The notes below the pieces were generated by a model. The model ran no database searches and had not been told where the DNA came from. It worked only from the letters and a program-made list of their open reading frames with translations. 18,553 bases of DNA, taken from the NCBI GenBank assembly GCA_025924435.1, contig JAICIL010000052.1, positions 1 to 18,553 on the forward strand, read 5' to 3'. Both the position numbers and the translations under genes were made by a program. Numbering within the stretch: position 1 is the first letter of the stretch; each line of letters opens with the position of its first letter. This stretch comes from Chloroflexia bacterium (GTDB lineage Bacteria; Chloroflexota; Chloroflexia; Thermomicrobiales; JALYUS01). Of the stretch, positions 1 through 7,818 are shown in pieces.

Positions 1-1
1 C

Positions 2-1465
2 GTGCCTCGTCGCCTGCTCGATCAGAAAATCGTCGTGGCCGTCGTCTTCGTCTGCGGCATGCTGATGAGTTCGATTGACTCGACGGTCGTCAACGTCGCC
101 CTCGCCACGCTCAGTCGTCAGTTCAATGTGCGCCCCTCCGCAATTGACGCCGTGGTGGTCGGCTATCTCGTCAGCCTCGCGGTGGTCATCCCGGCGTCCG
201 GGTGGCTGGGCGACCGCTTCGGCACGAAGCGCATCTACCTGCTCGCGCTGGCGCTCTTCACCGCCGCATCGGCGCTCTGCGGCCTGGCAGGGAGTTTCGG
301 CCAATTGGTGATCTTCCGGGTGGTGCAGGGCGCGGGCGGCGGGATGCTCACGCCGGTGGGGACGGCGATGCTCTATCGCACCTTCCCGCCCAACGAACGC
401 GTGCAGCTCTCGCGCATCCTCATCTTCCCGCGCATCCTCGGCCCGGCGGGCGGGCCGGTGCTCGGCGGGCTATTGGTCAGCCAACTGTCGTGGCGGTGGA
501 TTTTCTATGTCAACCTGCCCGTCGGCATCATCGCGTTCCTGTTCGGGCTTGCCTTCCTGCACGAGCATCGAGAGCCGACCGCCGGGGGCTTCGACCTGCC
601 CGGTTTCCTGCTCGCCGGGACGGGCTTCCCGCTCGTCATGTACGCGCTGAGCGAGGGTCCGTCGCGCGGGTGGGCATCGCCCGGCATCCTGCTCGCGGCC
701 CTCGGCGGGTTCGCGCTGATCGCCGCGTTCGCCGCCGTCGAATTGCGCGTGCGGCAGCCGATGGTCCATCTCCGTTTGATGGGCGACCGCCTCTTCAACA
801 CGACGAACCTCGTGACGATGTTCTCCTCCGCCGGGTTCAGCGGCATCCTCTTCCTCGTGCCGCTCTTTTTGCAGGAGGCGCGCGGCGCGTCGGCGCTGGC
901 GTCGGGCCTGACGACCTTCCCGGAGGCGCTCGGCGTGCTGGTCTCCAGCCAACTCGTCGCGCGGCTCTACCCGACCGTCGGGCCGCGCCGCCTGATGGCG
1001 GGCGGGCTGGTCGGCGTGGCGACGGCGATGGCGCTTCTCTGCACGATCCGCCTCGACAGCAGCCCGTGGCTCGTGCGGCTCCTGATGTTCCTGATCGGCG
1101 TCGGCATGGCGTACGTCTTCATCTCCGCGCAGGCGGCGGGCTTCGCGACGATCTCGCGCGCCGCGACGGGGCAGGCGTCCACGCTCTCCAATGTGCAGCG
1201 CCAACTGGGGGCCGCGCTCGGTGTCGCGCTCCTCAGCAGCGTCCTCGCCGCCGTCGGGCCGATCCAGCGGGACGCGACGGGCGCGGCGCTGCCGCATGTG
1301 GCGGCCTACCGCGCGGGCTTCCTCACCGCCGCCGCCCTCGCCGTCATCGCCGCCTTAATCGCCCTGCGCGTGCCGGATCGCGACGCCGCCGACACGATGC
1401 ATCCCCGGCCCGCGCGGCCTACACCGGCGACAACGCAGGAAGCGCTGGCCGCGAAAGGAGACTGA
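2..1465 (+). CDS. MFS multidrug exporter, DHA2 (EmrB/QacA) type
   Basis: Predicted proton-driven drug or metabolite exporter of the inner membrane with about 14 hydrophobic segments, the usual number for the DHA2 branch of the major facilitator superfamily. Near the N-terminus TM1 carries the family signature SIDSTVVNVALATL (residues 24-37) with an embedded acidic residue. The loop after TM2 has motif A, GWLGDRFGTKR (67-77). A motif C-like region GPAGGPVLGGLL is followed by SWRWIFYVNLPVG, which is typical of EmrB-like proteins. The length (487 aa) is normal. The GTG at base 2 is the first possible start and no ribosome binding site can be seen, so the true start may lie left of the window. 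The substrate cannot be told from sequence. It lies 81 bases upstream of a second MFS gene on the same strand. Confidence 0.9.
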   Translation: MPRRLLDQKIVVAVVFVCGMLMSSIDSTVVNVALATLSRQFNVRPSAIDAVVVGYLVSLAVVIPASGWLGDRFGTKRIYLLALALFTAASALCGLAGSFGQLVIFRVVQGAGGGMLTPVGTAMLYRTFPPNERVQLSRILIFPRILGPAGGPVLGGLLVSQLSWRWIFYVNLPVGIIAFLFGLAFLHEHREPTAGGFDLPGFLLAGTGFPLVMYALSEGPSRGWASPGILLAALGGFALIAAFAAVELRVRQPMVHLRLMGDRLFNTTNLVTMFSSAGFSGILFLVPLFLQEARGASALASGLTTFPEALGVLVSSQLVARLYPTVGPRRLMAGGLVGVATAMALLCTIRLDSSPWLVRLLMFLIGVGMAYVFISAQAAGFATISRAATGQASTLSNVQRQLGAALGVALLSSVLAAVGPIQRDATGAALPHVAAYRAGFLTAAALAVIAALIALRVPDRDAADTMHPRPARPTPATTQEALAAKGD

Positions 1466-1546
1466 GAGCGGGGGCCGTTCGCAAGGGGCGATGTATGATA
1501 GTCATGGCACGGATCGGGCGATGACGCGGGGAGGTCAGGAGGGCGC

Positions 1547-2806
1547 GTGAGGCAGTGGCGGCGGAATTTGGCGGCGATCTGGACCGCGCAGATGCTGGCG
1601 ATTGTCGGCTTCAACACGCGCTCGCCGTTCTACGTCTTCTTCCTGCGCGACGATCTCGGCGTCCACTCGCTCCGCGCGCTGACGATCTGGTCCGGCGTGC
1701 TGAACTCGGCGGGCGCGCTGACGATGATGATCGCCGCGCCGATCTGGGGCGTCGTCGCGGATCGCTACGGCCGCAAGCCGATGGTCGTGCGCGCGATGGG
1801 CTGCGGCTTCGTCCTCGCCACGCTCTCATCGTTCGCGCAGCATCCGTGGCATCTCCTCGTCCTCCGCATGCTCGAAGGGGCGACGATCGGGACCGTCTCG
1901 GCGTCGGTCGCTTTCGTGGCGAGCGCGGTGCCGAAGGAGCGGCTCGGTTTCAGCCTCGGGCTGATGCAGATGGCGGTCTTCTCCGGCGCGTCCATCGGGC
2001 CGCTCGTCGGCGGCTACCTCTCGGATTTGCTCGGCTACCGGCACACGCTCTGGGTCTCCGGCGCGCTCCTCGGCCTCGGCGGGCTGGTCGCGCTCGTCTT
2101 CGCGCGCGAGGATTTCGTGCCGCGCGCCGCGACGCAGGCGAAGCCGCCCTCCTTTCTCGCGATGACACGCGGCCATCTGAGTAACAAATTGCTGCTCGTG
2201 CTGATCGCCGTGCCGATGCTCGAACAGACGGCGAACCAGTCCGTCGCGCCGATCGTGCCGCTCTTCGTGCAGCATCTTGTCGGCGCGGGGACGAATCCGG
2301 CCTCGATCACGGGCCTGATGCTCGGCCTCGGCGGCGTGGCGGGCGCGATCTCGGCGATCTTCTTCGGGCGGCTGTCAGACAAGATCAATCCGAAATACAT
2401 CCTGCTCGCCTGCCTGCTGATCGGCGGCGCTTCGTACGTCCCGCAGGGGCTTGCGCCGACGATTCTCGTCCTGATCGGCTTCCGGCTCATTTTCGGCCTG
2501 ACAACGGGCGGCGTCGGCCCGACGACGAATGCCCTGATCGCGGAGATCACGCCGCCGGAGGAGCGCGGCTCGGTCTTCGGCCTCCTCTCGGCCTCGACCT
2601 CGGCGGGCGGCCTGATCGGCCCGCTCGGCGCGTCCACGCTCGCCGCCGTGACGAGTCTGCGCGTCCCCTTCTTCCTCACCGGCATCATGCTCCTCCTCGC
2701 CGCCCTCTGGGTCTGGCGCGAAGTGCCGCAATCCGTCGCCGACGCCGCCCGCAATGACGCCCCGCTGCCCGCGCCCGCGCCCAGCCCCGCCGCGCGTCGG
2801 CCATGA
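1547..2806 (+). CDS. MFS exporter, DHA1 (12-TM) type
   Basis: A second major facilitator superfamily transporter, 419 aa with about 12 predicted membrane segments, closest in layout to the DHA1 drug:H+ antiporters. Motif A (GVVADRYGRKP, residues 68-78) follows TM2 and a degenerate copy (FFGRLSDKINPK) lies in the second half, as expected from the internal duplication of the fold. The GTG start at 1547 is supported by AGGAGG at 1537-1542, four bases upstream. A TATGAT hexamer at 1494-1499 could be a -10 box but no convincing -35 accompanies it. The stop codon overlaps the next gene's ATG (ATGA at 2803-2806), so translation is probably coupled to KptA. The C-terminal 20 residues are Ala/Pro-rich and probably unstructured. 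Substrate unknown. Confidence 0.9.
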   Translation: MRQWRRNLAAIWTAQMLAIVGFNTRSPFYVFFLRDDLGVHSLRALTIWSGVLNSAGALTMMIAAPIWGVVADRYGRKPMVVRAMGCGFVLATLSSFAQHPWHLLVLRMLEGATIGTVSASVAFVASAVPKERLGFSLGLMQMAVFSGASIGPLVGGYLSDLLGYRHTLWVSGALLGLGGLVALVFAREDFVPRAATQAKPPSFLAMTRGHLSNKLLLVLIAVPMLEQTANQSVAPIVPLFVQHLVGAGTNPASITGLMLGLGGVAGAISAIFFGRLSDKINPKYILLACLLIGGASYVPQGLAPTILVLIGFRLIFGLTTGGVGPTTNALIAEITPPEERGSVFGLLSASTSAGGLIGPLGASTLAAVTSLRVPFFLTGIMLLLAALWVWREVPQSVADAARNDAPLPAPAPSPAARRP

Positions 2807-3375
2807 GCGAGAGCGAGGCAACGATGGATCGCCGTCTCGTCCGATTGAGCAAGACCGTCTCGCACGCGCTCCGGCACGCGCCCTGGCTCTACGAACTGGA
2901 ACTCGATGGCGAAGGATGGGCGTCGGTCGCCGATTTGCTGGCGGCGTTGCGCGACGATCGCGCGGAGTGGCGGGATGTCTCGGCGGACGATTTCGCGGCG
3001 ATTATCGCCCAGTCGGATAAGCGGCGTTTCGAGATGCGGGACGGGCGGATTCGCGCGCTGTACGGGCATTCCGTTGCGCGGAAACTGGCGAAGAATCCCG
3101 CCGAACCGCCCGCGACGCTTTTCCATGGCACATCGGCACCTGTTGTGGGCGCCATCCTCGCCGAGGGGCTGCGCCCGATGGGGCGGCAGTACGTGCATCT
3201 CTCGGTGGATCGGGAGACCGCGCGGCAGGTCGCCGCGCGGAAGCGGGGGCGTGCGGCGATTCTCGTGGTGGATGCGGGCGCGGCGCATCGGCAGGGTTTC
3301 CCTTTCTATCGCGGCAACGAACTGGTCTGGCTCGCGGACGCGGTGCCGCCGCAGTTCATCGAAGCGCCCGAATGA
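2803..3375 (+). CDS. kptA: RNA 2'-phosphotransferase, KptA/Tpt1 family
   Basis: Transfers an RNA 2'-phosphate to NAD+, releasing nicotinamide and ADP-ribose 1'',2''-cyclic phosphate. In eukaryotes Tpt1 completes tRNA splicing; the bacterial role is not settled. The N-terminal winged-helix part begins RLVRLSKTVSHALRHAPW, with the catalytic Arg-His pair at R24/H25. It continues with LDGEGWASVADLL and a KRRFE segment near residue 75. The C-terminal ADP-ribosyltransferase-like lobe has FHGTSAPV (H108), YVHLS (H132), a Val-rich strand and YRGNELVWL near the end. The 190 aa length is typical. It overlaps the upstream MFS stop by 4 bases. An in-frame ATG at 2824 (MDRRLVRL) with GAGG before it is an equally plausible start, giving 183 aa. 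The downstream gene again overlaps by ATGA. Confidence 0.92.
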   Translation: MSESEATMDRRLVRLSKTVSHALRHAPWLYELELDGEGWASVADLLAALRDDRAEWRDVSADDFAAIIAQSDKRRFEMRDGRIRALYGHSVARKLAKNPAEPPATLFHGTSAPVVGAILAEGLRPMGRQYVHLSVDRETARQVAARKRGRAAILVVDAGAAHRQGFPFYRGNELVWLADAVPPQFIEAPE

Positions 3376-4535
3376 TCGAGGATGGGGGAGGACCCGTGGA
3401 CAACGCGCGCATCGTGCGGATCGAGGTCGGCGTGTTGGAGGGACGGCGACCCCGCCACGCGGGGAGGAATGCCCGCATCGGCGACCACGGGGTGACCGTC
3501 CGCGTGCCCCTCGCGCGCCTGACGACCGACGATGGCGCGCGCGGCTTCGGCCCCTGCCGGGGCAGTCGGGAGGACGCGACGGCCCTGCTCGGCGCGCCGC
3601 TCGCGGACCTATTCCATATGGAGCGCGGCACCGACGCCCGCTGGCTCGCGTGGGATTACCCGCTGTGGGACTTGATGGCGACGCGCGCGGGCCGGCCCGT
3701 CTACGCGCTCGCGGCGACCGTCAATGGTCGGACGCCCGCTCTGCCGTACCGCGCGCCCTGCTACGACACCTCGCTCTACTTCGACGATCTCGCCCTCGCA
3801 TCGGACGACGAGGCCGCCGCGCTGATTGCCGCCGAGGCGCGCGAGGGGTACGAGCGCGGCCACCGAGCGTTCAAGATCAAGGTCGGGCGCGGGGCGCGCC
3901 ACATGCCGCTCGAAGCGGGCACGCGCCGCGACATCGCGGTCGTCAAGGCGGTGCGGGAAGCGGTCGGCCTCGGTCTCCCGATCATGCTCGACGCGAACAA
4001 CGGCTACAACCTCAATCTCACCAAGCACGTCCTCGCCGAGACGGCGGCGTGCGCTATTTTCTGGATGGAGGAACCGTTCCATGAGGATCCGATGGTGTAT
4101 GAAGACCTGCGCGCCTGGTTGCGACGGGAGGATCTGCCCACGCTGATCGCGGACGGCGAGGGTGACGCCTCGGCCCACCTGTTGGATTGGGCGCACGACG
4201 GCATCATTGACGTGGTCCAGTACGACATTTTCCGCCACGGTTTCACGCGCTGGCTGGCGACCGGCGGGCAACTGGACGGCTGGGGCGCCCGGAGCGCGCC
4301 GCACCACTACGGCGGCCACATCGGCAACTATGCCGCCGCCCACCTCGCCGGGGCGATCCGGGGCTTCGCCTACGTCGAATGGGACGAGGCGACGACCCCC
4401 GGCCTCGATGCTTCGGGCTACACCGTCCGCGATGGTCGGGTCGAAGTGCCCGATACGCTGGGATTCGGCTTGACGCTCGATGAGCATGCGTTTCGTCGCG
4501 CGGTGGAAGCGAATGGATACGCTATGTCCCGCTAG
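3372..4535 (+). CDS. enolase-superfamily (mandelate racemase/muconate lactonizing-like) enzyme
   Basis: Predicted Mg2+-dependent enzyme that abstracts a proton alpha to a carboxylate, probably a sugar-acid dehydratase or a racemase. The C-terminal barrel shows the catalytic set: FKIK with paired lysines K168/K170; the metal ligands in LDANNGYN (D207, N209), MEEPFHED (E233/E234) and IADGEG (D261/E263); and a basic histidine in SAPHHYGGH (H311/H312). The N-terminal capping domain is short and diverged, so the substrate cannot be assigned. Two starts are possible: ATG at 3372, overlapping the kptA stop, or GTG at 3396, which has GGAGG at 3387-3391 and gives a 379 aa protein starting VDNARIVRIEVG. 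The GTG is attractive because homology-like sequence begins only there. The 3' end runs into a hairpin shared with the opposing gene. Confidence 0.88.
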   Translation: MIEDGGGPVDNARIVRIEVGVLEGRRPRHAGRNARIGDHGVTVRVPLARLTTDDGARGFGPCRGSREDATALLGAPLADLFHMERGTDARWLAWDYPLWDLMATRAGRPVYALAATVNGRTPALPYRAPCYDTSLYFDDLALASDDEAAALIAAEAREGYERGHRAFKIKVGRGARHMPLEAGTRRDIAVVKAVREAVGLGLPIMLDANNGYNLNLTKHVLAETAACAIFWMEEPFHEDPMVYEDLRAWLRREDLPTLIADGEGDASAHLLDWAHDGIIDVVQYDIFRHGFTRWLATGGQLDGWGARSAPHHYGGHIGNYAAAHLAGAIRGFAYVEWDEATTPGLDASGYTVRDGRVEVPDTLGFGLTLDEHAFRRAVEANGYAMSR

Positions 4536-4554
4536 ATGGGATATAGCGTATCCA
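4514..4554. terminator. 17-bp hairpin between convergent genes (probable bidirectional terminator)
   Basis: Inverted repeat with arms 4514-4530 and 4538-4554, 17 base pairs including one G-U pair, and a 7-base loop (GCTAGAT). The loop contains the TAG stop of the enolase-superfamily gene (4533-4535), and the left arm contains the stop of the opposing hypothetical gene (4522-4524). No T-run follows on either side, so it may act as a transcript 3'-end stabiliser or a Rho-assisted stop rather than a classical intrinsic terminator. Confidence 0.6.
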
Positions 4555-4926
4555 CCCCAGGTCGGGCTTGCGTGCCTGCCGGTCGAGCGAGTGAAGCGCT
4601 TTTTTTGCCAACGTGCGAATCTTGTTCCATGTCGCATCGTGCTGCATAGAATCCGGCGTCCAGAACGACTCATGTCCGGGGCCGCTCATCGTGTCGAAAA
4701 TCGTGTTAATCCTACTAAGAAGTTCGATCTGTTCGTCCGTCAGCAGACCGGCGTCGCGTATCTGATCAATAACGGTCATCGCATTATCGAACGTCAGCGC
4801 GACCTCATCGGGAACAAACACAAATGTTGGCAGTACCTGCCGCTGAACGTCAAAGTCAGCGGCAAGCAACTCAACAGATTCAATGAGGCGGTTCAGATGT
4901 TCGTGTGCGAGCGTCATGCTATCCAA
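4522..4926 (-). CDS. hypothetical protein, helical, 134 aa
   Basis: Not recognised. The translated protein is acidic and looks largely alpha-helical, with regular heptad-like stretches (LNRLIESVELLAADF, IDQIRDAGLLTDEQIELLSRI), no signal peptide and no membrane segment. The even amino-acid composition supports this strand over the opposite one, whose overlapping frame gives an Arg-rich, unstructured-looking product. ATG codons at 4926 and 4917 are both possible starts and neither has a strong ribosome binding site. It begins 17 bases after the stop of the CopC-like gene, so it may be co-transcribed with it. Its 3' end overlaps the convergent enolase-superfamily gene by 14 bases inside a hairpin. 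The DNA is visibly richer in A/T than the flanking genes, which could mean recent acquisition. Confidence 0.6.
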   Translation of the reverse strand: MDSMTLAHEHLNRLIESVELLAADFDVQRQVLPTFVFVPDEVALTFDNAMTVIDQIRDAGLLTDEQIELLSRINTIFDTMSGPGHESFWTPDSMQHDATWNKIRTLAKKALHSLDRQARKPDLGWIRYIPSSGT

Positions 4927-4943
4927 CGTGCTGATCGCAGCCC

Positions 4944-5333
4944 TTACGCGATCTGGAACGTCATATCACCCGTGAGGTAATCGTCGCTGCCGACGAGGGC
5001 GGTGTTCCACATCACCATGTACCAGCCGCTGGCGAGGCCCGGCGTGAGCGTCACAATCACTTTCGTCGGGTCGTCCTGGCTGACCGCGATCGCCGTCGAG
5101 ACGATGACGCCGTCCACGTTATGAACGTAGCCGCCCGTCATGCTCGGATCGGTCGGCTGGCTGAAGGTGAGGGTGATCTGCGTCGGCGCGGTGTCAACCG
5201 TCGCCCCACTCGGCGGATCCGAGGCGGTGAACTCGGGGGGATTCTCCGCCGCGACCGGCGCGAAGCCCCCGACGGCCAGCGCGATCAGCGCAATAGCGAT
5301 GAGGAGGGCCGGATAGCCCCGTCGCGTCCACAT
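4944..5333 (-). CDS. secreted CopC-like domain protein
   Basis: A 129 aa exported protein with one CopC-type beta-sandwich domain. Residues 1-29 form a signal peptide: Arg-rich n-region MWTRRG, a Leu/Ile/Ala core, and cleavage probably after APVAA. The mature part shows the CopC pattern, with SDPPSGATVDTAPTQITLTFS near the start and ASGWYMVMWNTALVGSDDYLTGDMTFQI at the end. It lacks the mature N-terminal His and the Asp-Gly-His pair that bind Cu(II) in true CopC: the mature end begins with Glu and the final loop reads GSDDYLTG. A copper role is therefore doubtful and it may be only a structural relative. The start at 5333 is chosen because GGAGGGG (5338-5344 on this strand) lies four bases upstream and because it gives a clean signal peptide; an upstream in-frame start at 5369 is less likely. 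Confidence 0.75.
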   Translation of the reverse strand: MWTRRGYPALLIAIALIALAVGGFAPVAAENPPEFTASDPPSGATVDTAPTQITLTFSQPTDPSMTGGYVHNVDGVIVSTAIAVSQDDPTKVIVTLTPGLASGWYMVMWNTALVGSDDYLTGDMTFQIA

Positions 5334-5392
5334 AGTTCCCCTCCGTGCGATACGGAACACAACGCCCATTCAAAGCGCCCACTGTACGGTGC

Positions 5393-5398
5393 AGTATA
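5393..5398 (-). promoter_or_regulatory. possible -10 box (TATACT) for the CopC-like gene
   Basis: TATACT on the minus strand, preceded directly by TTTTG, lies 60 bases upstream of the CopC-like start codon inside the 119-base gap to the DUF6510 gene. No good -35 hexamer is seen at 16-18 bases. The call rests on the -10 match and position only. I see nothing else in this gap. Confidence 0.3.
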
Positions 5399-5452
5399 CA
5401 AAATTGCCCGCCGAGGCGCGATAGCGGAAAGTGGTCGGATTGCCGCCGATGG

Positions 5453-5722
5453 CTACCGATCCGGCGCGATGTGCAGCGACCGGACGCCGCGCATGTCGAG
5501 CCAGTACCGCCCCTTGATATGCGCGACGCGGATGAGGACGGTGTCGCACCCCGGGCAGCGCAGGACCGCCCCCATCCCGTGCATGTAGGCGGCGAGCGCG
5601 CCGACATCGCCATGCGCGCCGCAGCCGTCGCAGATCGTCTCGACCGTTGTCATCTCGTAGGGGAAGATCGCGCGGAGGATGCCCGCCGCCGCATTCCCGT
5701 CCAGTTTCCGCTCGTCCGCCAT
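5453..5722 (-). CDS. DUF6510 family zinc-ribbon protein
   Basis: An 89 aa cytosolic protein with two CxxC knuckles, C31-C34 (ICDGCG) and C56-C59 (RCPGCD), spaced as in a small zinc ribbon. The N-terminus MADERKLDGNAAAGIL and the end (HIKGRYWLDMRG) match what I recall of DUF6510 proteins. No biochemical function is known to me. In other genomes I recall this family next to sulfite-oxidase-like and ferredoxin-reductase-like genes, as here. ATG at 5722 is one base beyond the stop of the upstream oxidoreductase (5724), so the two are almost certainly co-transcribed and translationally coupled. Longer in-frame extension upstream reads as Arg/Ser-rich shadow of the oxidoreductase and was excluded. 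Confidence 0.82.
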   Translation of the reverse strand: MADERKLDGNAAAGILRAIFPYEMTTVETICDGCGAHGDVGALAAYMHGMGAVLRCPGCDTVLIRVAHIKGRYWLDMRGVRSLHIAPDR

Positions 5723-6448
5723 CTCATCCCCCTGTCGGCCCGAAGCGTTCGGTTTTGATCCGCTCGGGCGCGTAGTGCAACGCCTGCAATTCCGTCGCGG
5801 CGATCTCCACGAAGGGCGTGGGGCCGCAGATGAAGGCGAGCGCGCCCCGCTCCGGCGGCCATGCCACCTCCCGCAGCAGTTCCCGATCAATCCGGCGGCG
5901 ATAGCCCGTCCACCCCGGCGGCTGCGCGCGGGTGAGGGTGTGGATCACCTCCAGCGCCGCGTCCGCACGGGCGAAGCGGTCGAGTTCGTCGCGGTAGATG
6001 ATCTCCCCATAGGAGCGGGACGAGTAGAGGAGGCGAGTTGGGACGGCGCTCCCGGCGGCGGCGCGGTGGCGGAGCATCGCCATCAGCGGCACGATGCCCG
6101 ACCCGCCGCCGACGAGCAGGAGCGGCCCGCCCTGCCCCGGTTCCCAGACAAAGTAGCCGCCGATTGGGCCGCGCAGTTCGATCTTGTCCCCCATCCGCAG
6201 TTCGTCGGTGAGGTAGGGCGAGACCTCGCCGTCGTCCAGCCGCTCGACCGTGAGGGCGACGCGCCCGTCGTCCTCCGGCGGCGAGGCGATGGAGTAGCTG
6301 CGCTCCGCCTGATAGCCGTCCTCGGCGGTGAGCCGGATATCCACATGCTGGCCCGCGCGGTGCCCCGGCCAGTCCGGCACGGCGATAATGACGCTCCTCG
6401 CCCGCGCCGTCTCGGGTTGCGTCGCGACCACTTCCCCGCGCCGCCAGG

Positions 6449-7060
<612 letters not shown>

Positions 7061-7087
7061 GCCAATCACCTCACCGTCTGCGCGTGC

Positions 7088-7093
7088 ATTGTA
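7088..7093 (-). promoter_or_regulatory. possible -10 box (TACAAT) for the molybdoenzyme cluster
   Basis: TACAAT on the minus strand lies 27 bases upstream of the molybdoenzyme start codon, in the 124-base gap after the peroxiredoxin-like gene. The -35 region is GC-rich without a clear hexamer. The same gap also contains a short direct repeat of TGGAATGT on the plus strand (about 7132-7147). Low-confidence call. Confidence 0.3.
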
Positions 7094-7184
7094 TCCGATC
7101 TTCCGGGGTGGCGCGCGCCGCCGGCGCACCGTGGAATGTATGGAATGTGTCGCAAGGGGCGGGCCATCCCGATGCCACCCCGGC

Positions 7185-7757
7185 TCAGGAATTCCCTTTG
7201 TAGGGATAGAATTGCCGCTTGTCTCCCTTCGCCCACGCGTCGCGGAGGGCCGGTTTCGTGATGTCCCAATCGGGCCGGATGCGTTCGGTCACGTCGCGCA
7301 AATCCTGCCAGAGCTGCTCGGTCGAGGGGCGGCCCCAGAACCAGTAGCCGTTGTAGATTTTGTGGACGACGAGGCCGGGTGCCAGCACGAGGGTGTACGG
7401 GATCATCGGGTCGTGGTGCGGGTCGGTGTACTCCTGGATGTCGAGGTCCTTCTGTATCTTGCGGCCCGCGTCCGAGAGGAAGGGCCACTGCGCACCGACC
7501 GCGCTGCGGAACTCGTTCGTTTCGAGGATGTTGTCCGTCGAGATCGTGACGATCTTCGTGTAGGCGACGGCGGTCTGGGGATAGAAGGCAGCCAACGCAC
7601 GGTGCTGCTGGTGGTCCTTCGGTCAGTAGTGCCCGCGCGCCAGGACGAGGATCATCGGGTCGTTGCCCTGCAACTCCGAGAGCATGCGCCGCTGCCGCGC
7701 GTGGTCGGTCAGTTCGTAGTCCGGAAATGTCGCACCGGGGACGATGTCTGCGCGCAT
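7185..7757 (-). CDS. selenocysteine-containing peroxiredoxin-like protein (in-frame TGA at 7623-7625)
   Basis: A thioredoxin-fold (AhpC/TSA, redoxin) protein of 190 residues if the internal TGA is read through. The first part (ATG 7757, AAAGGAG five bases upstream) reads MRADIVPGATFPDYELTDHA and runs to LVLARGHY. Codon 45 is TGA. The same frame resumes with PKDHQQHRALAAFYP, then VTISTDN, PFLSDAG, and a Trp/Tyr-rich C-terminus ending YKGNS at a TGA stop. The TGA occupies the place of the peroxidatic cysteine in the RGxYCPxDxxQ-type motif, so I read it as selenocysteine. No cysteine occurs anywhere in the protein, so it would be a one-Sec peroxidase needing an external reductant. A SECIS-like hairpin follows the TGA. 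The alternative is a nonsense mutation or sequencing error in a Cys gene. Standard gene calling would report only the fragment after the TGA (from about 7595). It lies upstream of the molybdoenzyme cluster. Confidence 0.82.
7584..7625 (-). promoter_or_regulatory. SECIS-like stem-loop after the in-frame TGA
   Basis: Counting the TGA as bases 1-3 on the minus strand, GAAGG (6-10) pairs with CCTTC (38-42). Inside it CAGC (16-19) pairs with GCTG (34-37), leaving a 14-base apical loop that begins AG. Another fold pairs CCAGC with GTTGG and GCA with TGC around a 3-base loop. As I recall the bacterial SECIS consensus, it wants a short stem, an apical loop of 3-14 bases with G among its first two, and 16-37 bases from TGA to loop; the first fold just meets these. 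The element is inside the coding sequence, as in bacteria generally. No folding calculation was made. Confidence 0.6.
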
Positions 7758-7818
7758 CGGATCTCCTTTCGGATGGATGCAGTCGTGTCACGGCAGGACA
7801 ACGCGAAAGGCGGTTATC

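Noticed and set aside
202..1524. Long plus-strand open frame inside the first MFS gene
   Set aside because: Its product is Arg/Ala/Pro/Gly-rich without hydrophobic patterning; it is a shadow of the DHA2 exporter, as is usual in GC-rich DNA.
2035..3288. Long minus-strand frame across the second MFS gene and kptA
   Set aside because: It is Arg/Pro-rich with no motifs, and both genes on the other strand have clear family signatures.
3609..4673. Minus-strand frame antisense to the enolase-superfamily gene
   Set aside because: Composition is shadow-like, while the plus strand carries all catalytic motifs.
4480..4980. Plus-strand frame opposite the 134-aa hypothetical protein
   Set aside because: It starts inside the enolase-superfamily gene and lacks a ribosome binding site. 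The minus-strand product has the more regular helical pattern.
7185..7757. The peroxiredoxin as an ordinary pseudogene with a nonsense mutation
   Set aside because: Possible but less likely: the only lesion falls exactly on the catalytic Cys codon, as TGA rather than TAA or TAG, with a hairpin behind it and no other decay.
7066..7791. Uninterrupted minus-strand frame over the peroxiredoxin region, which would avoid the internal TGA
   Set aside because: Its product is Arg/Pro-rich in the wrong frame; redoxin sequence lies only in the frame with the TGA.
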